NCBI GenBank assembly: GCA_037176845.1
Contig: JAYKXP010000022.1
Coordinates: 620,001 to 684,000, forward strand
Length of the DNA: 64,000 nt
Source of the DNA: Paramarasmius palmivorus
Lineage: Eukaryota > Basidiomycota > Agaricomycetes > Agaricales > Marasmiaceae
Reading direction: 5' to 3'
Under the pieces are notes generated by a model. It made no database searches. It had not been told where the DNA came from and saw only the letters and a list, made by a program, of their open reading frames with translations. Both the position numbers and the translations under genes were made by a program. Below are positions 1 to 12,400 of this stretch, piece after piece. Position 1 is the first letter of the stretch. The number at the start of each line of letters is the position of its first letter.

Positions 1-1057
1 TAATAAGTTTCCCGGTTATAACCGACGAAAAGTATACGACGGCTCCTGGGAGACGATGGCCATGGTGTCAGTAGGGATGCCTAGGTATCACAACAGACGA
101 CGCACGAAGCATCCACTTCCTATGCAGCCTTGTATTCCTTCTCGCGTAAAAGAAGCCGATAAGGAGAGTCACGACAGTCATGATACCGAGAATATAATAT
201 GCAGACTGAGCATTGATTTCGCCGCCGAAGGCTCTGCGTGCGACGATTGCGCCACCGACATTCCCCACAACAAGGATTATGAGTACAAAGTATCCTGCAT
301 GTCTCGCGTGAGTATCGGAGGAACGGCGATTCGACTAATATGCATACCGTTCAGACGGTGCAAGAGCATGTATTTCTGAGGAGAGTCGTTTGGTCAGAGC
401 GTCTGGTGAGATGATTCAAAGGGTCCTTACCCTGCGAATCATCGGGAAGAACTGTAGTCCGACAAGGATGCCTCCCACTGTAGCACATGTCTTAGGATCG
501 CAGATTGGGGAATGTAAAATCAGCTCACAAATTGTAAGATAGATGTGGAGGATGTAGTTTATCCTATAGAGTTCAATATTGAACCAAAAAAACTCGCCTA
601 ATCAGATGATCGTCAAAAAATTACAACGAGGATTCTTGAGACTACGCGCCTGGGACAGTCATGGACCGCATTTTGACCGGGTCCATAAAGATGCTCCGAG
701 CCAGGCAATAGCCAATCAACGCTCCGCCAAAAAAGAAAACTATTGAAGGTCAAGAGCCAGCCATGAGTCATGACTCCCCAGCGACGGTGACTACTCACGT
801 AGGGACAGACTATACTTCTCTCGGAACCCTAACATCCAAGATAGTGACATGTAGAGCGAGACGACAGGATTTCGCCTCCCAATCTTGGGGTAGTGAGGTG
901 TTGCTTGGGGTGGCGAAGTCATAATTGAGGGCTGATAGCTTGCAGACATTGCAGCACTTTGGGAGCTGGTAGGATAAGGCTCCGTATATGCGACTGGCCG
1001 AATCACATAGGCGTTGCGAGAGTCGTCTGTCTTCTCTGTGTATTGGATGCTTGCCAT
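1..1057 (-). CDS. DUF2306-like membrane protein, copy B (3' end off window)
   Basis: Predicted multi-pass membrane protein of the DUF2306 type; its biochemical role is unknown. Exons on the minus strand: 1057-799, 739-650, 597-529, 477-431, 375-348, 294-106, 45-1 and beyond the left edge. The start is the ATG that aligns with copy A (2720-4269). Exons 2-6 have exactly the same lengths as in copy A. Hallmarks are a hydrophobic helix followed by GGALIGYCLAR, a helix with GNVGGAIVARRAFGGE, and the family motif RNTRLHRKWMLR. The second intron would start with GC instead of GT (cca g|gcgcgt); copy A has GT at the same place. The gene is therefore either spliced with a GC-AG intron or decaying. All visible exons are open, which favours a working gene. 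Its C-terminus lies outside the window. Confidence 0.7.
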
Positions 1058-2719
1058 GATGGAAGACGGAGAACGATGAACCGTCACACTTCAAAATATG
1101 GTCCGCGACTAGACCTTCCTTTTTGTGGTCCAACCCTGCGCCTCAAGAAGGCAGATGATGTGAATTTGACAGCGGCAGTTCTAAAACTAGGTACGGATAA
1201 GTGAACCAGTTATTCATGTTCAGGGTTGTAGCTCACCCACCCAAGCACCTGAACCGAGTATTCATATTCTTCTGTTTGTATGGCGCTTCATGTCTGACAA
1301 GGATCTTGAACCTACAAAAAAATGATCAGTGCATCCCATAATTCTAATCCAGACCTCACTTGTAGCTACGATAGTACCGTCTGTTCTTGGCGGCATGATT
1401 TCGGGAATAGCGAAACCTAAGAACCATGAGAACCAGAAACAGTTCTTGAATAGTTCGACATAGGGTGATGTAACCCGGCGTCTAATCAGGACCTAGGAGT
1501 CTGGAATGAGATATATATATCGGTTAGCGAGACACCTTGCACAGCCAAGTCGTGAATGAAATCGTGAGGCCTTCCAGAGAAGAATTGGTTAGCAGCTGTG
1601 ACACTGACACGAGTTAAACAGTGTTACACACCTATTCATATTCAATAGTGTACTACCCTAGCCCTGACATTGACTCCACCAAATTCAGTCTAAACATTTT
1701 TGCATTCGTATTGACAAGAATGAGCGCTCGAGAACTAATCCCGAAAGTTAGCCTACAATCGCCAGAAAAATTTTGTTTCACTCACGGATAGACGGTAAAG
1801 TGTGATGTATTAGAACCTAGTGTTCGAGATCTTTGCTCGTCGACGAGAAGAACGTTGCCGTGCTCGAACTTGACTTCTTGGCCGTTGCTGCTGGGGTTTG
1901 CCATGGTGAGGGCGTTGATCGTTGCAAAGAATAGGTGAGTATGACTGCCAAGGTCGGAGTTCGAAAAAAATTGGATGTCAATGGGTCAGACGCTCATTAG
2001 CATTTGGAGTCATAAGTTGTTGCTGACCGGCCACGATGCGCATAAGCGTACCTAACTGTAACTGACCCCCTCCAGGATACGGTTTGAGTCGGTATGGCGC
2101 CTATCACAGGGCCGAGAAAGTTCAAAGAGCCTTCAAAGTAATAATGATCCCTGATAATCAAGCCTCCTTGGAACAGAGAAATCAATGACCTTCCTCAGAC
2201 GTGTCAAATAACTAGAGCAAAACACCTTGTTCCAATTCCATGCAGGCGTGAAAGATTGTTGGTATAGTCGATTTCGAATCCGTGCTTCTGTTTGCAATTT
2301 ATACATTTACGTGCAACTGGCTCTGGATCGAGGTCTTATAAGCAAGTATATATCGAGCTAAAACGGCCATACTTTTTAATTGTGGCATCCCACGTTACCA
2401 TATCGTCCCAAGCCGAGTCGGACTAGATTCAAGTAGGGCAATTTTCCAAACCGGCTCATGGTTCATGTGCTCGTTGAAACGTTGAATGTGGGACAGAATA
2501 GCCCGGAGCAAGCCCGGAGTCGATTATTGCGAGAAGATTTTTTTCGTCCGAAAGTCGTCAGCTCCAATTACGTCACGGTACAGTTTTATACCACGTGGTG
2601 ATTTCGGTTTCATCGGGCTTGAAGTTGGAAGTAAGATATCAGAATCTACTACTAGGTACGGCCGGGATGGACATGTATTCCAACAGATAAATTACTAGAA
2701 GTCAGTCTGACATTGGAAT
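1058..2719. other. spacer between the two DUF2306 copies
   Basis: This 1.66-kb stretch lies upstream of copy B and downstream of copy A. Apart from the doubtful micro-gene near 1685-1904, I see no supported coding exon, RNA gene or repeat. It must contain the promoter of copy B. The base composition is fairly AT-rich, with a short ATATATATAT run near 1511. Confidence 0.5.
1685..1904 (-). other. possible two-exon micro-gene or gene remnant
   Basis: A minus-strand ATG at about 1904 opens a frame of about 40 codons (begins MANPSSNGQEVKFEHG) that runs into a strong donor, GTGAGT. Splicing to the next TAG|G, about 33 nt on, keeps the frame open for about 33 more codons to a stop near 1685. The implied intron is shorter than any other here, and I recognise no family. 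It may be a fragment of a larger gene, or chance. Confidence 0.22.
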
Positions 2720-4269
2720 TTAATATCGAAGACGATGGAACCTATCCTGGGTAGGATCGTAATCCCGGGGTTCAAGAGCAAAGTTATGCCGGTCGTAGTT
2801 GGCTTTTTCAGAATATCGTAGCTATTCGATGGGTCAGAAATGAAGAAATGGAGTGTACGGCAACGAAGTGAGCTCACATATATCTCGACGCCTACGACGT
2901 GAAGCAAAGTCGCTACCCACAAAGACATTCCATGTGTTAGGCGTGCTGCAGAGGCATAGCCAAGGTCTCCATCGTTAAGGGAAGCATGAACACCGACATA
3001 GAAGCCGGGATTAGATAGTGTATCCCCAGATACAGAGCATTGGGGGTATTGTGCGCTCAGTTGTTCCAGTGATCTCAACACGTACAGGACCTCGTCGCAG
3101 CGCCATAGCTGCGGCAAACCCAAGTTAGGCACATAATGGGATTCAATGAGAGATGCCACACCGAATAATACGAATCAATGTTCGTTGTAATTTTCATCGC
3201 GGCTAACATGGCGAGCTTCGCGGTAATGACCGATGAGAAGTAAACTACGCCTCCTGTATTGGTGGATCCAGTCAGCAGACAGGAATAGGTCACAAGGAGA
3301 GACTGACGAAGCATCCACTTCCTGTGTAGCCGTGTGTTTCTCCTCGCATTGATTAATCCAATAAGGAGGGCCCCAATGGTCATGATGGCAAGGATGTAGT
3401 ACGCTGATTGAACGTTGATCTCGCCTCCAAGTGATCGGCGAGCAATGATTCCGCCACCAACATTCCCGATTATGAGAGTGATGATCACAAAGTAGCCTGC
3501 AATCTGGTTAGAGCGAGTCGATAAATCAATGTTGAACAAACGAACCATTGAGACGATGGAATAAAATGAATCTCTGGGAAGTGTTTTATTTAGTTAAGAG
3601 TAACGGGAAAGCACGTGAAACGCTTACCCTTCTAACCGTAGGAAGGAACTGTATTCCGACGAATATTCCTCCCACTGTGATGCACCGTCGTCAACCTTTA
3701 GGTCTGATCGGGTAGAATGAAGTGCCCACGTATAGACAAATAGATGTGAAGAATATAGTTGATCTTATACATGACAATATCGAACCACCGGAATTCCCCT
3801 GAGGAAAGGTTTGAGTCTCAAAGCCACGAGTATATCAAACAGAACGCACCAGGAATAGTCATTGATCTCATCTTGGCTGCGCCCATGAACTCGCTCCGAG
3901 CGAGGCAGTAGCCTATCAACGCTCCTCCAAATATGAACACTGTTTTTGATCAGGGTCTTGCAGAGATCACCGAAGGACTCAGAGCTCACGCAGGAACAGG
4001 CTATACTTCTCTCGAAATCCCAGCATCCAACTCAGCGACATATAGAGCGAAGCCACACCATTTCGCTTGGTTGTCTTCGATGGAGGGACCGGGGGCGTTG
4101 GTTGCGGCAAGGGATTCTCCACAACCGTCTGAGGTGAATGAATCACGGACTTTGCAGCGCTCATAGAACTACTTGCATAGTGTTGATCCTTGTAAGTGAC
4201 TGGTCGGATAATGTAAGCGCTGCCCGCGTCATGAGAATCCTCCGTCTTCGTCTTGCTGATACTGGCCAT
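2720..4269 (-). CDS. DUF2306-like membrane protein, copy A (complete)
   Basis: Nine exons on the minus strand: 4269-3990, 3939-3850, 3798-3730, 3674-3628, 3573-3546, 3496-3308, 3253-3162, 3108-2878, 2821-2720. They sum to 1128 nt, a 375-residue protein. All introns are GT-AG and about 50-55 nt. The N-terminal ~75 residues are polar and Pro/Ser-rich. Helices follow (LFIFGGALIGYC, the region before VGGIFVGIQFLPTVRR, NGYFVIITLIIGNVGGG, YYILAIMTIGALLIGL), then the DUF2306 signature RNTRLHRKWMLR, another helix, and a polar tail ending in HRLRY. The family consists of predicted integral membrane proteins without an established reaction. It is a tandem paralogue of the gene at the left edge, with conserved exon sizes. 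The function beyond 'membrane protein' is not inferred. Confidence 0.85.
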
Positions 4270-6135
4270 GTTGGAGGATTGGAAAAGGTCGACACGTAAG
4301 GTACCTTCAGCGTCGCAACTTTCCTTTTAAACTTGCGCCTCAAAAGGCAGATGATGTGGCTGAGTGGCGACGGCGATGTCGGATGACCTAGAAGCTGCTT
4401 TAAAAATACACGGGAGAGAAGAAGCAAGTGATGGAATATATCAGTGGATATTCTAAACCGAAATAGGAAGAAATTAGTTACAAAGAGCCAAGGCACTTCG
4501 CGAGTTCACCAAAGGTGGAAAGTTCGCACAAATCCTGTCGAACCACTGAACAAAACTGGAAGATCATATTGATCAATCAAGAATTGTAGTTTCGTGAAAC
4601 AGAAACTTACTTGTGCACAAAAAAAGCACGAGGTATCATCTTTCAGAGTTTGATTTCTACCGTTGTAGTAAAAGCTACCGAATTGATGCATCCGCCAGCG
4701 GCAACGGGAGAAGATGAAGATGCTGCAGAGCTGAGCTTGGAGGCACTTTCGCTGTCCTTGTGCATAACTATTGTTAAGGAACGAATCGACGATTAGCAGC
4801 TGTGTAATCGAAAAGAACATGGATCGCACCTAGTGGTTCATTCAAATCCTACTAGGTTTCGCTGCAGAAACGTTCGAGTTCCGGCACCAGTAAAAGACAA
4901 GATTTATCGCATTTCTCCAAGCGTAGTGCGAAGACTTGAAACACCGAACTTGATGAACCAGATAGTAGGGGATGGAGTGAAAGCAGCCGTTGGTCATGCC
5001 AGATCCTCATCAAAGAACGAAAGTTACGAAACTGCATCCAGGAGTAAGGTGACCGGGCACTGGAACAGATATGGCACATTTTGCGACAGGAATCGGGATC
5101 TGGAAGTGTTTGAGGGCCACAAGGTACCCATTGGAGCCTCTTCATCCAATAGGGGGGTCCACTTTCCTGGTATTGTCGGGTTTGAATTTGCGCTGGCACA
5201 TACCAGTGGGCTATGAACCATCCCACCGTGTAAGTACAGATACCATAAATAGCAGGTATCCAGTTGAGAGAAATTTAAGGTTGAGAATACCTAAATGGGA
5301 CTCTAGAGTCCACTCAAGCTGTTCTGGCGTTCATCTGAGTCGGCGGAGCTCTTCAAGGTGTGAGGCGGTCACATGAGGTCAGATGATGGTTTGGTCACGA
5401 GGCACAGCCACATTTAATGCCTCTGCCTCGATGTCGATCTGTCTTCTACGATAATGCATCCAAACACTACCAGCAAATGGAAACTCTGTGGATGCCCTTA
5501 GTAATTTGACGGATAGAAGTAAGAATCTTGCTTTCTCTTCGACGTATCCTATTCCGGCTTCAATCCTCTTGGCACTTTCATGTTTTTCGACCTAGACGCC
5601 TTGAAGAGACGACGAAGCTATGCGTCATAGAGAATATTCAAGAGGGTTCAAACATTTCAAGATGAGGTCCAATGTTGGTCCGCAGGATTCAGAATTCCGC
5701 TAAGCGCTTGTGAGTGGAACATATAGTATATAATGCTGCGAGTATTCACTTTTTGTTCACCCCATACTCAGATTTATGTCTAGCTGACAGTGGCACTACC
5801 TGATCCACTATTCGATCAATGGAGGGAAAGGATAGCTATCCTAGGGTAAAGCTGGCGTCGAGAAAAACTGGGAGAGTTTTGGCCCTAAATCCAACCCGAC
5901 CCTGTTTTCATTGTTTGCCCGATTCAGAACGGTGTACAGGTCCAAGCATCCGGCCCCGCTCATTGTTCTCCTAGAATTGCTGTTTATAGTCATCACATGG
6001 GCATACCTGCCACGGCCACGACACCATATGGCGTTATGGGAGGTTTAAATACCGGTCAAAAATCAGAGCAAAGGCCAACTATCGTCTCCCTTCCATCTGT
6101 CTTGAAACAGGGCTTGCTGCGCAGCTTTTATTAGG
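4270..6135. other. intergenic, no supported gene
   Basis: The 1.9 kb upstream of DUF2306 copy A contains several open frames of 60-127 codons on both strands (for example around 4833-5216). They overlap one another in antisense and lack recognisable motifs or convincing splice partners. I treat the stretch as promoter plus spacer. Confidence 0.5.
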
Positions 6136-6143
6136 TATATAAG
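6136..6143 (+). promoter_or_regulatory. TATA box of the 6233 gene
   Basis: TATATAAG lies about 90 bp upstream of the preferred ATG at 6233 and only 12-19 bp upstream of an earlier in-frame ATG at 6155. A TATA-directed start about 30 bp downstream would leave 6155 outside the transcript, which supports 6233 as the start codon. Confidence 0.55.
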
Positions 6144-6232
6144 GTCAGGAACCTTTGCATCGTATCTCAACTCTTACAAACTCTCATTGTGTCCTAGTAT
6201 TCTTAGATCTACAAACAAACCTTAGGTTCAAC

Positions 6233-7483
6233 ATGGTCCTCTCATTAATCGACCCAATCGCCCTTCTCCGACACCCTTTCAAAATCCGTACATTCCTTTC
6301 ACCTCCCATTCGCTCTGTCCTGCGCTGGACCAGGCTTACGTGTAAACAATCTTCGCTGGCAAAGAAAACGTCTTTACGACGTATTACATCCCCCTCTATT
6401 CGTTCCCCGTCTAAAGTGCAATCCAAAGCCAAAATCACTCTTCCCCCGCCTCCTCCGCGCAAGCGCATTAGGGTTCACGGAACACGCAGCACCCTGAAGC
6501 GCAAACAGATTCCACGCCTACGTACCCCTAGGCTTGTTGCCAAACCTGAGCCCCAGCCCCAGCCTCAACCCCCTCAGGTTCTCGAAGTGCTTAGAGATCG
6601 TACCCCCGTTGCGCCACTCATTAATCACCTCATCACGCTTTCGGTCAAGGACCTTTACTTCGCTACCCAGAAGGCTTATCACGACGTTGCCTTTGCGAAT
6701 AGCAGGACTGACGCAGATATCGTCTTCATGGAACGGATTCGACGTGCTGCTGCTACTCACGGAATCATTAGAGGCGTTGCGCATGTGAGGAACCAGATCA
6801 AGGCAATTAATCCAGAGGAGAACAGGAGGAAAGCATTGGAGCACGAAGTCGAGGCAAAGAAGTTGCGTGCTGAGAGGAAAGCGAGAGAAGAAGCCGAAGC
6901 GAAGGAGAAAGAGGAGACGGATGAGAAGAACCGCATTTTGGATCGAAAAGTTCATTGGGCTCCACGGATTATCATTTCTCGCCGCGAGCAGAGGGCCAAT
7001 GGGAATAACAACATCGGTGCCTCCCAACCCGACGTGGACGCAAGCTGGTCCGAGGTGCCAGGCCTTCAACATGCTGCTCTTCTCGCTCGTCAGAACACCG
7101 AAAGGGAGCTGTCGGTCGACATTATGCAGAAATGTTGGGCTCTTTACGAACACCGATGGGAGGTTTTTGTTGGGTCTCGCCAGGAGAACATCCCTACTTT
7201 GCTTACCGCGGGCGACCTGCCCTGGCCAACGATGAATGACGGGTTGACCTACAAAGATATCGAGATCTTCATCCTCAATCCACTTAGGCCAGGGCACGAG
7301 GTATTGGATTGGAGGGAGAGGATTGAGAAGGAAATTGGTCGTTGGGCTCTGTTTGACTCGCTGGTGTTGCCGTTCGTGAAAGGCGAATCTAGAGCGGAAG
7401 TTGAGTACTATGCCCGCTTCGTGAAGGAGTGCTTGGAAGTCATGAAGGGGAAGTGGGGTGAGGGATTGGACTACAATTACTGA
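6233..7483 (+). CDS. hypothetical protein, basic N-terminus and coiled coil, single exon
   Basis: Uninterrupted 416-codon frame, unusual in this intron-rich window. It opens with MVLSLIDPIALLRHPFK; an upstream in-frame ATG at 6155 would add 26 residues but sits too close to the TATA box. Residues ~20-115 are strongly basic and Pro-rich, with a PQPQPQPPQ-like run. Residues ~200-240 form a Lys/Glu/Ala-rich coiled coil (KALEHEVEAKKLRAERK). The C-terminal third is an acidic, aromatic region (DLPWPTMNDGLTYKDIEIF) that looks folded. No signal peptide or membrane helix is clear. I do not recognise the family. The basic N-terminus could be a mitochondrial or nuclear targeting region, but that is inference only. 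Confidence 0.7.
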   Translation: MVLSLIDPIALLRHPFKIRTFLSPPIRSVLRWTRLTCKQSSLAKKTSLRRITSPSIRSPSKVQSKAKITLPPPPPRKRIRVHGTRSTLKRKQIPRLRTPRLVAKPEPQPQPQPPQVLEVLRDRTPVAPLINHLITLSVKDLYFATQKAYHDVAFANSRTDADIVFMERIRRAAATHGIIRGVAHVRNQIKAINPEENRRKALEHEVEAKKLRAERKAREEAEAKEKEETDEKNRILDRKVHWAPRIIISRREQRANGNNNIGASQPDVDASWSEVPGLQHAALLARQNTERELSVDIMQKCWALYEHRWEVFVGSRQENIPTLLTAGDLPWPTMNDGLTYKDIEIFILNPLRPGHEVLDWRERIEKEIGRWALFDSLVLPFVKGESRAEVEYYARFVKECLEVMKGKWGEGLDYNY

Positions 7484-7661
7484 ATTATTTCTTCGTTAAT
7501 ATTTATGGATTTATGTGTCGTTCCGAATTCTTATGCCTATATATGCCTACCTATGTACACCATGCTAGTCTTTAAATATTTATGACATTGGGCGCCTAAC
7601 GAGCGGTATCTCTTTTCTGTCGACCATCATCTCGCTCCACTCGATATCTCAGATCTCAACC

Positions 7662-9094
7662 ATGGCGACCTTTGACGCACTATCATATTCACCAGAGTCG
7701 AACGACTCACATCGTATGATGGACCGTATCGATTCTGGAGCAACAGACGACTCAGCGTTCGATTCTGTCCTCAACACGCCGGCCGACGAAGACGTCCTCC
7801 CGCCCTTTGAAAGAATTGGGGAAAGGCTCTTAAACGACAACGAGAAGATCTTCAGTTCCGAAGCGAAACATCTGAATGCGACCAGCAAGAACAGCGGTTT
7901 TGGCGAGAAGACTTTCAGCTCAATCTCAACGCTGGACTTGAATTGCGCGATTTCTCCAAGAGCAACAGTTGGGCATGGCGATCATGAGTGTGATGTTGGA
8001 ATGAACATGGTGGTGCGGCTTGCTCTCTGTTAGAGTGAATGATTTTGCTGACTGGAAAGGGTACTTAGCCTTCCTCAAGCGAACAATCTACCTGTTCGTC
8101 TGCAGACGAAGGACCAGATATGCTATCGGCAGAACTTGGTTTGCCCTCTTTTGCGACACCACGCATCGAGCCATCCAATAGTGCCATCTCTTCCTCGCCA
8201 GAATTGGAGTCAGAGTCGTTTTGTAGACATCAGCGGGCATCTGTGTGTCATTCCAAAGCTTCGCCGAGCTAGAGTCACTAATAACGCGTCCAGAGTCTTT
8301 ATACCCTACCCAACGAGCCTATTTGCGTCTCTCAATCCACCGTCTCGCCCTCAATTAGTTCTCTGGTAGCTCGCACTCTTTTCCTCACCGACGAATAGGA
8401 ACTAACGACACCGAAGCTTGAAACAGATATAAAATCTTCAAAATCCGTGTTTCTCAACGTTCCAGCTCTGACTCTTTCTCATTCACAAGCCGAATCTCTA
8501 CAAGATAAAGAAGAGGTCGCCCAAACTCTCACCGAAACCGAGCCTCAAACAAACGCGCAATCTTCAAACGAAAACGCTCCTGGTCTCAATACCCAAGATA
8601 TCCCGACCAACCTTCTCAAACTAGCATTCTTTCTGCCCTGGTGCATCGCAGCTGGCTGTACACTTCTTATCTTCCCCAAGCACATCGAATTCGTTGTGTT
8701 CGCTCCAGGCTACTATACAACCTCTTCCTCATCTCGAGGAATCCACCGTTTTGCGGAATTGGCAGAAAACACTATTCCACACGTCGGCATCTTCCTCGGT
8801 CTCTTGGCTCTCGTTGTATACTGGAACTTCGCCCTGGGTATGGCGCTGACGGCGTTGATCGTTAGTCAAGGTGTACTCGCATGGCAGGATTTCGATTCGG
8901 AGGGTGCAAAGAACGTTCCATTGGGTGAGGATGACAGAGTCGCTGTTTATTGGGTGTTGAAGAGTTATGTCGGGGGTTGTGGGGTGTTGGCGGGTATGTG
9001 TAAGACGCAAGAGGGTGCCTTTGTCATGGGCAATGCAAATGGGGGAAACATAGCCTTGGAGGACGATGAGGATGAGGGCGTGGATGACTATTGA
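7662..9094 (+). CDS. hypothetical membrane protein, four exons
   Basis: Proposed exons: 7662-7989, 8106-8242, 8294-8365, 8417-9094, giving 404 residues with phases consistent throughout. The second and third introns are 51 nt, and each has a good branch site (ACTAATAAC, AACTAACGAC). The first intron donor (gag t|gtgatg) is the least certain border. The N-terminal ~240 residues are Ser/Asp/Glu-rich and probably disordered (SPESNDSHRMMDRIDSG). The C-terminal part has three hydrophobic stretches: LAFFLPWCIAAGCTLLIF, VGIFLGLLALVVYW and FALGMALTALIVSQGVL. The protein ends with an acidic tail, LEDDEDEGVDDY. The family is not recognised. It is probably an organelle or plasma membrane protein with a long cytosolic N-terminus. 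Confidence 0.6.
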
Positions 9095-9406
9095 TACTTG
9101 GCTTGAAACGGACTGAATTTTTTCTTCGATTTGTATTTGATCATGGACGGAATCACATTGTATACACACAGTGGAATAACGATACAAAGCTAGACAGCAC
9201 GGAACACCAATCTGGAGTCAGGCGACTGGAAGGTTCACCACGATGGCTTCATCCAGATCTGAACCCAGTGCGTTCGCCACGAGCAACTTGTCGATCCCGA
9301 CGTGCTCGATGAGAACCACAAGATGAGTAGGGTCAGAAATGTTCGCGTTGTACAGTCTTGTATACACGGCGGAATAACGATACAGTATGATGCGCTGCCA
9401 ATAAGC
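9095..9406. other. convergent 3' spacer
   Basis: This is 312 bp between the stops of two converging genes. No coding feature is seen beyond untranslated tails. Confidence 0.5.
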
Positions 9407-12400
9407 TCACAGAGACAACCAACGCCGATAAAGAGCTTGTGCTAATGGTGCCGCTCCAGTCGTAATGTATATCAGGGAAAGGTTGTACGCCGCTTCTCTG
9501 GCCAGGTTAGGTGCCTATAGTCACGTTTGGATCAACGACTCGGCGCTAGTACAGAAAGACTGACCTCCTGCTGTTCCTCGGTTAGACGCAGAACACGCTC
9601 ATAGTGCTTGACTGCGAGTGAATTCAGACCTGGAGCTCGTTGGTCAGCTCAGGTATAAGATAGGGGACAAATGAACACGCACCCAGCTGCTGGAACGCCC
9701 TGCCAAAGTTGAATTCGACCTCACTAAGATGCTTGGGATCGGATTTACGTAGAGTTCTGTACTGGGAGAGGAACGCTAGGCCCTGCGAAATGTAAGTCAG
9801 GCCATCACATACGAATGAAAAAGAGATACCTACCTGAGCTATAAGGTGGTGTCGGTTGTCCGATTGCCTCTGCATCGCCCTTCCGATAGACGCGATCGCT
9901 AGGCAGAGACAGATCATGGGATCTTGCGGAAGGTAGTCGTACGCATGTAACAGGTAAACTGAATGCAATGTCAGCTTGACGATCCACAAATCAGGCTAGT
10001 AAGACTGACATATGGCACTTTGATAACTCTTCGCAGCTACGCACATCTGTCCGTATATCGCTATGACCAACGGGTTGGTTTTCATCGGTAGCGGTGTCTT
10101 CCCATTCGAGGTTGAAGTATTCGGGTTTTCCTCATCTTCATCTTCATCAACTTCCTCGCCCTTCTTTGATCCTGCAACTGGGGCCCACCGTTTCCCGACT
10201 GGATTCCAGCGAACACTGTCTGGGTTGTTGATGACTGCATCGGATAACTTCATCTCCCTGAAGAGGAACTTTTGAAGTGTTGAAGTGATGAAGGAATCCG
10301 TAGGGCGAAGACCACTTGAAAGGGAAGCCATGAGTAACCGATACATCTCGTTGTTGAATTGGTTGGTGCTGATGAGCTTGCGACATTGTTCAACGACGAT
10401 TGAGAAGTTTTTCGACAGGATCGCGCACGCTACAAGGTAAGAAGTAAGTCAGAGAAGGGAGTCAAAGCAAGAGACCTACAGATGATGGTAAGCCTTATTG
10501 TAACCTGGTACTCAGTAGAAAGGTATGCGTTTGACATGAGGATGTGTCGGAGTATCTCGTCGGCGAGTTCGTATTGACGTCTTTTCGTGAGAATGAAGCA
10601 GTACTATGAAAGTCAAATGAATACAAGGCACGGGAAGAACATAAAGCAGCCTACCTGCATAAAAACTTTCATCCAGTCCGTAAACGACACCCCTCGGAAC
10701 TCGGTGACACCTTCAAGCCTGGGCCCTTTCTTGCTTGTTTCGTTTTCTGTCGTCCGTTGAATTCTCCGGTCCACGTAGACGGAAAATGGAAAAGCTTACC
10801 GAGATCGAGCTGTAACCTCGACGCCATCCTATCTTCTGCTGCTTCCTGATCCTTCTGTGGTCTCTTCTTGTTGCTCTTGGCCTTTGGAAACATCCCTCTG
10901 AAGGAGTTCTGTACGTAAGATATCGTTTGTGAGATCGCAGGACAAAAGGGGAGTCAGAAAGGAAACGATACCCTGCTGGCAGTAAAAAGATTCCTGGTCT
11001 CCCGGAATGTCTCCACTAGTTTCTCAGTCTCGGCCATCCACTCCTTCTCGAACGGACCTTCCTCTTCGTCCGCTTCGTCCAGCATAATCCAGTTCAGCCT
11101 TCCATCAGGACCGACGTCAGGTCGAGTTCGCCGAGCAGCAGCAGCTTCGCGTTCTTGTATCATCTTGTCCCATATCTCCGTTAAACGTTGGTAGCCCTTG
11201 ATGACTTCCTTCTCTTTTTCAGCTTCCAACTCGCGGAGTTGAGCAGGTGTAAGACGGCTGTGATCCTTGACTTTGGTCTTGGCACCAGACGTGCCGCTAC
11301 GCTCCTCAAAAAAGAGGGAATTGGATGCAGGTGCTGGTGTCGCTTCGGTAGTGGCGGAAGATCCTCCTGCTTGCTTTCCACGTCGCCTCTTGCGGGATTC
11401 GATGACTGAGTAAGCATCGTGTGAGATGTGGCAAGGCGTGATATGTGGGTTTTGCTTACCTTGATAGACGAGGTCTAATGCCCATCGTGTTTCACCCAGC
11501 ATTTCATAGATCTCAGCTAGTTTCATCTTGACATCGTTGTCCGAAGGGTCGGCATTTCGTACTATCAAGCTGAGAGTCAGTAGCACGAAATTCATTCAAT
11601 TAACAATGCGGACCTTGTTCATATATCTCCGCTGCTTCCTTGAGTTCATCCAAAGCTCGCAGACAAGCTGCCGTCTGTGTTAAGATATAGACACTGCTGG
11701 TCTACCGAGGCTGTAAGCAGGAGACATAGAGCATGATTCCCATTGGCTTACGTTGGGGTCGCTTCCCAGAACTTCGTAGATAGGGCGAGCTTGAGCGTAC
11801 ATCTCCCTTTCAAAATAAGCATCCGCCAGCTCCACAAATAACGGACTGTAGTCGAGTGGATCTTCGGTGAGGATGACGTTTGCGTGCCTCTAGAAATATA
11901 TTAGATACTAATGGTTTGCTTCCATTCATAGAGAGACGTCATACAATCCCTTCCTCGACTTCGCCCATCTTGATCCTAGCGATTGCCAAACGATGGCGTG
12001 CGTTCACGTCCAGCGAGAAGTATCCAGATTGTACCGTTGTTCCGGAGCTCTCGCCATCGTTTCCATTAGGATTGGCTGCTTGCCGCGGCTGGTCTTCCAA
12101 GTCGTATTCCCGGTCATCTTCGCAACGATCCCAGTACTTTTGATCCCCCCTACCCTGTAACCACCTGCACCCGCCTCTGATGACGTGTACGGCCTTCTCG
12201 TACTCGCCTAGGGTGTTGTAGAGATCTGCGAGTACGAAAATGCTCATCAAGGAAAAGCCCCCTCCAGGAACATTCTCCGCGGAAGCCGGTGCTCCTGGCG
12301 TCGAGAGAGGTCCCTCGCCAGTAGGAAAACGAGCTTGATAGTGAGTGAAGGCGGCTTGAAAAAGTTCGGTGCACGTATTCAAGTCCCCCATCTCGATGAG

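Noticed and set aside
2255..2285. Box-B-like GATTTCGAATCC suggesting a tRNA gene
   Set aside because: No A box at the right distance, no acceptor-stem pairing and no anticodon arm could be formed.
6518..7297. 259-codon minus-strand open frame opposite the gene at 6233-7483
   Set aside because: It is fully antisense to a longer frame with TATA box and plausible start context. The codon pattern is a mirror of the basic, low-complexity plus strand and no motif is visible.
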